6,397 bases of DNA from an uncultured bacterium (lineage in GTDB: Bacteria > Actinomycetota > Actinomycetes > S36-B12): positions 1 to 6,397 of the forward strand of contig CAITYI010000025.1 in assembly GCA_903896585.1 (NCBI GenBank). The letters are read 5' to 3'. Numbering within the stretch: position 1 is the stretch's first letter; each line of letters starts with the position of its first letter. The position numbers were made by a program, and so were the translations under genes. This document shows, in pieces, positions 1 through 4,934 of this stretch. The notes under the pieces were generated by a model, which was not told the origin of the DNA, ran no database searches, and saw only the letters and a program-made list of their open reading frames with translations.

Positions 1-1
1 C

Positions 2-853
2 ACCGGAATCGAGCCGGAGCGGCTCTCGCAACTACGAGTGACCGCAGCATTTCTCATTTTGTTAATCATCGTTGCGGTTACCCGGCCTGCAAGATTAAAA
101 CTGAAGAAAAAAGAAGTTCCCGTTTTGCTGGCTTATGGAATTTTAGGTGTTGCCATGACGCAATACCTATATTTTGTTTCCTTGGTCTATTTGCCGGTCG
201 GCGTGGCGCTGCTCATTGAGTTCACCGCACCAATTCTCGTTGCCCTCTGGATGCGATTCGCGTGGAAGGAACCCACTCGAAAGACCGTGTGGCTGGCATT
301 AGCCATGGCCCTCGCCGGGTTAGCACTCGTGGTTCAGGTCTGGATGGGCTTCGCACTCAATGCGACCGGTGTACTCGCTGCCGCCGGCGCCGCGGTCAGC
401 CTGGCGATTTTTTATCTTCTCGGGGACAAGCAAGTCCGGTCAGAGAATGCCCGCGACCCTGTATCACTCACCATGTGGGGTTTTGGCGCTGCCGCGTTGT
501 TCTGGGCAATTATGCAGCCATGGTGGCTCTTCCCATGGAGTCAACTTGCTGGGGTAACTGACCCGTTGGGCAGTCTGGGTTGGGAATTTCCCTTGTGGAC
601 CATGGTGGGGTCCATGATCATTTTGGGTACGGTGATTCCTTTCTGGCTGACGGTCGAATCACTTCGCCACCTGCGGGCGTCACAGGTATCCACCATGGGA
701 CTCACCGAGCCACTCTTCGCCACCGTTATTGCGTGGATTTTGCTGAGCGAGTCGCTCAATTGGATTCAACTGACCGGTGGGGCTCTCATTTTGTTGGGCG
801 TTTTCCTCGCGGAGAAATCTCGGGTAAACACCGGAATTCAGAGCCCAGAGTAA
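2..853 (+). CDS. EamA/DMT-superfamily transporter, 5'-partial
   Basis: This is the C-terminal 283 residues of a polytopic inner-membrane permease of the drug/metabolite transporter superfamily (EamA type), which typically exports amino acids or other small metabolites. The substrate cannot be read from sequence. The frame is open from base 2. The residues before the first possible start (GTG at 38) read TGIEPERLSQLR, which fits the family's conserved stretch after the first helix, so GTG 38 is not the start and the true one lies upstream. Two EamA repeats are visible, at about in-window residues 1-115 and 120-271. Each is a run of hydrophobic helices with few charges. The second ends in the typical pattern TEPLFA (235-240), a helix, SESL (249-252), then a glycine-rich last helix and a short polar tail. 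Full family members have about 290-300 residues and ten helices, so roughly the first helix is missing here. The stop is TAA 851-853. Confidence 0.9.
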   Translation, partial: TGIEPERLSQLRVTAAFLILLIIVAVTRPARLKLKKKEVPVLLAYGILGVAMTQYLYFVSLVYLPVGVALLIEFTAPILVALWMRFAWKEPTRKTVWLALAMALAGLALVVQVWMGFALNATGVLAAAGAAVSLAIFYLLGDKQVRSENARDPVSLTMWGFGAAALFWAIMQPWWLFPWSQLAGVTDPLGSLGWEFPLWTMVGSMIILGTVIPFWLTVESLRHLRASQVSTMGLTEPLFATVIAWILLSESLNWIQLTGGALILLGVFLAEKSRVNTGIQSPE

Positions 854-859
854 TGTGGC

Positions 860-882
860 GCATGTGTCACATGTGACAATGC
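860..882. promoter_or_regulatory. Palindromic and tandem repeat, candidate operator
   Basis: Bases 865-878 (TGTCACATGTGACA) are a perfect 14-base palindrome. It is flanked by GCAT (860-863) and ATGC (879-882), which are also complementary, with one unpaired G at 864. The same bases read as two adjacent 9-mers, CATGTGTCA (861-869) and CATGTGACA (870-878), that differ at one position. It lies 7 bases after the transporter stop and 50 bases before the nuclease ATG. The symmetry suggests a binding site for a dimeric repressor or activator of the nuclease gene. No particular regulator family is assigned. No T-run follows, so it is not a typical intrinsic terminator. Confidence 0.5.
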
Positions 883-915
883 TGAGGTTCATTTACCGGA
901 ACTCTTCCCCATTCC

Positions 916-921
916 AAGGAG
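916..921 (+). promoter_or_regulatory. Shine-Dalgarno site of the nuclease gene
   Basis: AAGGAG ends 11 bases before ATG 933 and is a near-consensus ribosome binding site. It supports this start over any downstream one. It contrasts with the reductase gene and the last gene of the window, which have no such site. Confidence 0.8.
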
Positions 922-932
922 TCTGAAAGCAT

Positions 933-2222
933 ATGAAGTTGACGAGATTGCGGGTGCGACTTGTAGTCCTTGGCGCAGTTCTCCTCCCCTTCAGCCTGTT
1001 GCCTCTGGGCGCCATCACCAGTTCACCCGCGAATGCGGGCCCCTGGGATGGGGTACAAGCATGGGAAACCGCAGACGTCACCCGAATCGTGGACGGCGAC
1101 ACTTTGATCGTGACCGACCAGGTCACCAAGGTCGAATCGCGCATTCGCCTGCTCGGAATCAACTCCCCGGAAAAAGACAATAAGTCTTCCGGAGGCCAGT
1201 GTGGCGGATGGCAAGCCATGGATGCTCTTTCCGAACTCCTCCCATTGGGTGCCACCGTTCGCCTTCTGTCATCTGACCCAAATTCCAAAGGGAAAGCTGC
1301 TCGACCTCAACGAGTTGTTTTGACCCAAAACCCGCAAACAGGTGAGTTTGATCAAGACATTGCGTGGGCAATGGCCGAGCGAGGTTGGGGTCTGTGGTTC
1401 ACCGTCGCAAAAGAGGCGGCCATGAGCGCGCTCTACCGAAGCGTGATTGCCGGGGCTCAGGAACGCAGAGTCGGAATGTGGAATCCCAGTCTGTGCGGGG
1501 AATTAGAACAACCCGATGCGAATCTCGATCTCCGGATCAGTCGCGGTGCCGTGGGAAGTTCACCCACCGACGAGTGGGTCACGGTTCGCAACATCGGCGC
1601 CACCGACGTTGACCTGACCGGATGGACATTGCGCGACTCTGGAAATCAAGGGCGCTTTGTCTTTCCCGCCGGCAGTGTGATCAGCCCCGGTGACTTCCGG
1701 GAGGTTCACACCGGTGTGCGTCCCGCAGGTGCAATCGACCCACGATCTCTCTATATAAATCTCAAGTCGCGCATCTACACCGATCCAGGCAAGGAACCCA
1801 ATCTTGTTGGCGATGGCTCCTACTTATTAGACAGGTATGGCAACTATCGATTCTGGCGGGAATACCCCTGCACCAATGATTGTGAGATTGACCCGCTCAA
1901 AGGTTCAGTCACAATTGCCGATCTGTCACTGGGCAAGAAACGAGGCAAGGCCAGAGCGGCTACCCAATGGGTTCGGCTACAAAACGTTAGTGCCGAAACG
2001 CAATGCCTTGATGGATATCGGTTAGAAACAGGTAATACCCGCTATCGATTCCCTTCGGGTACCTGCATTGCCCCCGGCGGCAACTGGCTGATGCGAGTTG
2101 GCAAAGGACGCTCGACTAGCTCCACTGCCTACTTGGGTAAAACCGTTCCTGTTCTTTGGACAACTGGATCGGTCACCATGTACAGCGACCAAGACCAATT
2201 AATTGCTCGCCGTTCTTGGTGA
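933..2222 (+). CDS. Secreted SNase-like nuclease with two lamin-tail domains
   Basis: A 429-residue exported protein, probably a phosphodiesterase acting on nucleic acid outside the cell. Residues 1-35 form a Sec signal peptide: basic MKLTRLRVR, a hydrophobic stretch, and a likely cleavage after ANA (33-35). Residues about 47-190 form a staphylococcal-nuclease fold. DGDT (54-57) matches the Asp19-Thr22 loop of the S. aureus enzyme. RLLGINSPE (72-80) matches its Arg35-Glu43 segment, giving Arg72 and Glu80 as catalytic equivalents, while Asn77 replaces the metal ligand Asp40. The usual YGR segment with Arg87 is not clear; Arg127 is the best candidate. Cys90 and Cys188 bracket the domain and may form a disulfide. 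Residues about 197-310 are a lamin-tail domain (EWVTVRN, LTGWTLRD, FPAGSVISPGD). Residues about 324-429 look like a diverged second copy (QWVRLQN, LDGYRLE, FPSGTCIAPGG). The gene appears monocistronic, with a terminator just downstream. The fold is confident; catalytic activity is less certain. Confidence 0.88.
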   Translation: MKLTRLRVRLVVLGAVLLPFSLLPLGAITSSPANAGPWDGVQAWETADVTRIVDGDTLIVTDQVTKVESRIRLLGINSPEKDNKSSGGQCGGWQAMDALSELLPLGATVRLLSSDPNSKGKAARPQRVVLTQNPQTGEFDQDIAWAMAERGWGLWFTVAKEAAMSALYRSVIAGAQERRVGMWNPSLCGELEQPDANLDLRISRGAVGSSPTDEWVTVRNIGATDVDLTGWTLRDSGNQGRFVFPAGSVISPGDFREVHTGVRPAGAIDPRSLYINLKSRIYTDPGKEPNLVGDGSYLLDRYGNYRFWREYPCTNDCEIDPLKGSVTIADLSLGKKRGKARAATQWVRLQNVSAETQCLDGYRLETGNTRYRFPSGTCIAPGGNWLMRVGKGRSTSSTAYLGKTVPVLWTTGSVTMYSDQDQLIARRSW

Positions 2223-2223
2223 A

Positions 2224-2250
2224 CACTGGATCCTTCCCCAGTGAGTTTTT
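2224..2250 (+). terminator. Probable intrinsic terminator of the nuclease gene
   Basis: CACTGG (2224-2229) and CCAGTG (2238-2243) form a 6-base-pair stem around an 8-base loop. AG and five T residues (2246-2250) follow. It starts one base after the nuclease stop codon. The stem is short and the T-run modest, so termination may be incomplete. Confidence 0.6.
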
Positions 2251-2259
2251 CCCCAGTGA
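2234..2259 (+). repeat. Direct repeat TTCCCCAGTGA, two copies
   Basis: An 11-base sequence occurs identically at 2234-2244 and 2249-2259, with a period of 15 bases. The first copy supplies the 3' arm of the terminator hairpin. The second directly abuts the CATAAT box of the reductase gene. Either copy could pair with CACTGG at 2224-2229. It may be a regulator site, or a remnant of local duplication. Confidence 0.65.
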
Positions 2260-2271
2260 CATAATCACAGC
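2260..2271 (+). promoter_or_regulatory. Candidate -10 box for leaderless reductase mRNA
   Basis: CATAAT (2260-2265) matches the bacterial -10 consensus TATAAT at five of six positions. Exactly six bases separate it from ATG 2272, so the expected transcription start falls at the A of the start codon. There is no purine-rich Shine-Dalgarno site before this ATG, which fits a leaderless transcript, a common arrangement in Actinomycetota. No good -35 box is visible; the bases 17 upstream are CCCCAG. Confidence 0.6.
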
Positions 2272-3471
2272 ATGAATGACAAGCGGGTAGTTATTGTCGG
2301 CGCCGGACTCGGGGGACTTCGCGCCGCAGAGTCACTTCGCGCCAATGGATTCACTGGAACCATCACAATCGTGGGCGATGAACAACTTCAGCCGTACAAC
2401 CGCCCACCCCTATCCAAAGATGCTCTTAAGTCCGGGCTCGGACATGACGATCTCAAGTTTCGCCAACGCGATTCGGTCGCGGATGTCGAATGGGTTTTAG
2501 GTGAGCCGGCAACAGCCCTCGATCTCGATCACCGCACAGTCTCCCTTGCTGATGGCAAGGTCATAAATTTTGATGGACTGGTGATCGCCACTGGAATTCG
2601 ACCACGATTGCTCCCGATACCTGGGCCAACACAGGGTCTCTTTACCTTAAGAACACTTAAAGATGCCCATGCACTCAAGGAAGCCATTCACCCCAATGAA
2701 AATATTGTCATCATTGGGAGTGGGTTCATCGGCTGTGAAGTTGCCGCAACAGCAACCCTGCTGGGTGCCAAGGTTCATGTTGTGTCATTAGATCCAGAAC
2801 CCATGATCATGCCCATGGGTAAAGATCTTGGAGCTTCCATGCGCCAGCGCCATGAATCTAAAGGTGTCGTATTTCATCTAGGGCGCACCGTTTCATCATT
2901 TAACGGCACCGACCACATCACGAGTGTGACGTTAGACAACGGCGAAGTCATTCCAACCACCGTCGTTGTAGAAGCAATCGGTTCCGTCACCAACGTTGAG
3001 TGGCTGGACGGTAACGGTCTTGATCTCAGTAACGGTGTGCTCGTGGATCACACCATGAGAGTTGTCGGAACGGATGTCCCAGTCGTTGCCGTCGGTGATA
3101 TCGCACGGCACCCGGGGGTTTTGTACCCGGAAGCCCCTCGCCGAATTGAGCATTGGAATATGCCTACTGAAACCGGGAAGCGTGCCGGCGCAACGCTAGC
3201 TGCGCTTATGAATGACCAAGAACCTGCACCTGATTCATTCGCTGCTCTACCCGCATTCTGGTCGGATCAATTTGACTTCCAGGTCCAGTCATACGGATTG
3301 CCCGGCGGCGCAGACCATTACAAAATCGTTTCGGGTGATTACAGCGGACCGTGCATTGTTGAATACTTTGATTCTGATGGCACGCTCTGTGGTGTCATTG
3401 GGATTGACACTGTCAAAGAGTTGATGCCGTATCGCAAGCAATTCATGGAGCGCTTGGCTCAATCCTCGTGA
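2272..3471 (+). CDS. Ferredoxin-reductase-type FAD/NAD(P) oxidoreductase
   Basis: A 399-residue soluble flavoprotein of the class that passes electrons from NAD(P)H through FAD to a small iron-sulfur protein (the putidaredoxin and rhodocoxin reductase family, usually about 400 residues). An N-terminal FAD Rossmann motif GAGLGG (10-15) is followed by the family signature YNRPPLSK (42-49) and ATG at 106-108. The second dinucleotide motif GSGFIG (149-154) binds NAD(P)H. AVGD (273-276) is the second FAD contact, followed by RIEHW (291-295). A C-terminal reductase domain starts near 326 with PAFWSDQFD. Ser172 sits at the end of the second strand of the NAD(P) fold, where NADH-using relatives usually carry Glu, so coenzyme preference is open. 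The start is set by the FAD motif near the N-terminus and the leaderless promoter. The gene overlaps the decarboxylase by four bases, implying one operon. No ferredoxin or oxygenase partner is in the window. Confidence 0.92.
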   Translation: MNDKRVVIVGAGLGGLRAAESLRANGFTGTITIVGDEQLQPYNRPPLSKDALKSGLGHDDLKFRQRDSVADVEWVLGEPATALDLDHRTVSLADGKVINFDGLVIATGIRPRLLPIPGPTQGLFTLRTLKDAHALKEAIHPNENIVIIGSGFIGCEVAATATLLGAKVHVVSLDPEPMIMPMGKDLGASMRQRHESKGVVFHLGRTVSSFNGTDHITSVTLDNGEVIPTTVVVEAIGSVTNVEWLDGNGLDLSNGVLVDHTMRVVGTDVPVVAVGDIARHPGVLYPEAPRRIEHWNMPTETGKRAGATLAALMNDQEPAPDSFAALPAFWSDQFDFQVQSYGLPGGADHYKIVSGDYSGPCIVEYFDSDGTLCGVIGIDTVKELMPYRKQFMERLAQSS

Positions 3472-4895
3472 GTTCCCACAATTCATCCCTCTCCCTCGGC
3501 GCTGACCGTGACAAGGTTTTGCAACATGCTGCTGAAATTGTGAGCCGCACGTGGGCGGAGTTTGACGATGCCCGCGATCACCATCCCGAGCCCAGTGCTG
3601 CGTTACTTGCTGTTTTGACTGAACCAATGCCAGAAGTTCCCAGTGATCCCATTGAATCACTTGATCTTGCTGCTGAGGCCCTGGATTCCTCACTCACCCA
3701 AGCTCGACCACGGTACTTGGCGTACATCGGCTCGAGCGGATTGGAAATCGGTGCTCTCGGCGATCTCCTCGCTCACTCTCACGACCCGAATCTAGCTATT
3801 TATGCTGGGGCAGCATCTGACATTGAAACCCAGGCAATTCGTTGGCTGGCTCAATTCCTTGGATACTCATCTGACTTCGGCTTCTTCACCAGTGGTGGAA
3901 CCATCAGTAATCTCACGGCACTCGCCGCTGCCCGTGAACGGGCCCTCCCTCGAAGTCGAGCCACCGGAATTGGCGGGCACCGCCTCGCTTTGTACTGTTC
4001 CGCGGAAGCTCACTATTCCGTGAAGCGGGCCGCTGAAGTTCTTGGACTGGGTTCAACTCACGTGCGCGCCATACCAATTGACCAACATCGGCGCATGATT
4101 CCCAGTGACTTGGCCTCTGCCATTGCCTCGGATCGCGCAGCAGGTGTCATCCCCATGGCGGTTGTTGCCACCGCCGGCACCACGCTCACGGGCGCGGTTG
4201 ATTCCATTGGTGACCTTGCGGATGCCGCCCCCGGAATCTGGCTGCACGTGGATGGTGCCTACGGCTTGCCAGCTGCAGGAGCCCCCACATCCCGTCATCT
4301 TTTTGCCGGGTTAGATCGCGCTGATTCCTTGAGCATCGATGCACACAAATGGATGTTTGTTCCAAAGGCTTGTAGTGCGATTTTGGTCAAGGATCCCGCT
4401 TCCCTGGCCGCGGCGTTCTCTCACAACGAGGCTTACATTCCCCACGACTTTGGCGATGTCAACGCGGTCGATGCCACCCTGGAATACTCCCGGCCACTGC
4501 GCGCATTGAAACTCTGGCTCGCCTTCAAAGTACACGGAGCTGAAGCAATCCGATTCGCACTAGAGAAGAACTTGGAGCAGGCGCGACTGCTTTACGCCCT
4601 GGCATCCGATGCCCCCGATTTTGAAGTACTGCTTCACAAACCGCAATTATCGACAGTTCCCTTGCGACACATTCCAAATAGTCTGGTCACTGCTTCAGCA
4701 AAGGATTTGAGTAATCACAATGCCGCACTTCAACAAGCTGTGATCTCCGATGGACGTGTCTATATCTCACCAGCTCAAATCGATGGCGAAACTTGGCTCC
4801 GGCCTTGTTTTACTAATTTTCGAACCACCACCGAAGATGTCGTAATCACATTCGACACCATCCGCGAAATCAGTGAAAAGATCAGTCAGTCATAA
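3468..4895 (+). CDS. PLP-dependent group II amino-acid decarboxylase
   Basis: A 475-residue cytosolic enzyme of the pyridoxal-phosphate group II decarboxylase family (relatives act on aromatic amino acids, glutamate, aspartate or diaminobutyrate). It should release CO2 from an amino acid to give an amine; the substrate is not determined. Key elements in order are TSGGTISN (141-148) for the PLP phosphate, EAHYSVKRAA (180-189) with His182 stacking on the ring, HVDGAYG (260-266) with Asp262 for the pyridine nitrogen, and SIDAHKW (289-295) with Lys294 as Schiff-base lysine. Tyr323 lies 29 residues after that lysine, as does catalytic Tyr332 after Lys303 in pig DOPA decarboxylase. This favours true decarboxylation over the amine-oxidase-like variants that lose this Tyr. 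The C-terminal WLRPCFTNFRTT (443-454) is also typical. GTG 3468 overlaps the reductase stop as GTGA. GGAG at 3447-3450 is far upstream, so translational coupling is likely. Stop is TAA 4893-4895. Confidence 0.9.
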   Translation: MSSHNSSLSLGADRDKVLQHAAEIVSRTWAEFDDARDHHPEPSAALLAVLTEPMPEVPSDPIESLDLAAEALDSSLTQARPRYLAYIGSSGLEIGALGDLLAHSHDPNLAIYAGAASDIETQAIRWLAQFLGYSSDFGFFTSGGTISNLTALAAARERALPRSRATGIGGHRLALYCSAEAHYSVKRAAEVLGLGSTHVRAIPIDQHRRMIPSDLASAIASDRAAGVIPMAVVATAGTTLTGAVDSIGDLADAAPGIWLHVDGAYGLPAAGAPTSRHLFAGLDRADSLSIDAHKWMFVPKACSAILVKDPASLAAAFSHNEAYIPHDFGDVNAVDATLEYSRPLRALKLWLAFKVHGAEAIRFALEKNLEQARLLYALASDAPDFEVLLHKPQLSTVPLRHIPNSLVTASAKDLSNHNAALQQAVISDGRVYISPAQIDGETWLRPCFTNFRTTTEDVVITFDTIREISEKISQS

Positions 4896-4898
4896 CTC

Positions 4899-4914
4899 GC
4901 ACTGCCCCAAGTGC
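4899..4914 (+). repeat. Small inverted repeat in the 39-base gap
   Basis: GCACT (4899-4903) and AGTGC (4910-4914) can form a 5-base-pair stem with a 6-base loop just after the decarboxylase stop. No T-run follows, so it is not a convincing terminator. It ends eight bases before the next CATAAT box and could be a weak regulator site or chance. Confidence 0.3.
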
Positions 4915-4922
4915 CCTTGCGC

Positions 4923-4934
4923 CATAATGTGCCA
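4923..4934 (+). promoter_or_regulatory. Candidate -10 box for leaderless mRNA of last gene
   Basis: CATAAT (4923-4928) is identical to the box before the reductase gene and is again exactly six bases before an ATG (4935). No Shine-Dalgarno site precedes that ATG. Together these favour ATG 4935 as the start and transcription beginning at or very near it. No clear -35 box is visible. Confidence 0.55.

Noticed and set aside
38..40. GTG at 38 as the start of the transporter
   Set aside because: The frame is open back to base 2 and the upstream residues fit the conserved loop after the first helix. Starting here would remove the first helix, so the gene is 5'-partial.
851..880. TAATGT (851-856) or GACAAT (875-880) as the nuclease -10 box
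   Set aside because: Each matches the consensus only partly and neither has a recognisable -35 partner, so I cannot choose a promoter for this gene.
860..882. Palindrome as an intrinsic terminator for the transporter
   Set aside because: No T-run follows; the downstream bases are GCTGAGGTTC, so a DNA-binding site is more likely.
893..1288. Minus-strand reading frame of 131 codons
   Set aside because: It lies antisense over the Shine-Dalgarno site, signal peptide and nuclease active-site region, and its translation is rich in Arg, Ser and Thr with no recognisable domain.
2256..2268. GTGA-N5-TCAC as a CRP/GlxR-type binding site
   Set aside because: The usual site is TGTGA-N6-TCACA. Here the spacer is five and the outer T and matching A are not both present; the symmetry may simply arise from the repeat and -10 box.
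3289..3693. Minus-strand reading frame of 134 codons
   Set aside because: It spans the reductase-decarboxylase junction on the opposite strand and shows no domain or plausible start signal; both plus-strand proteins have clear family motifs.
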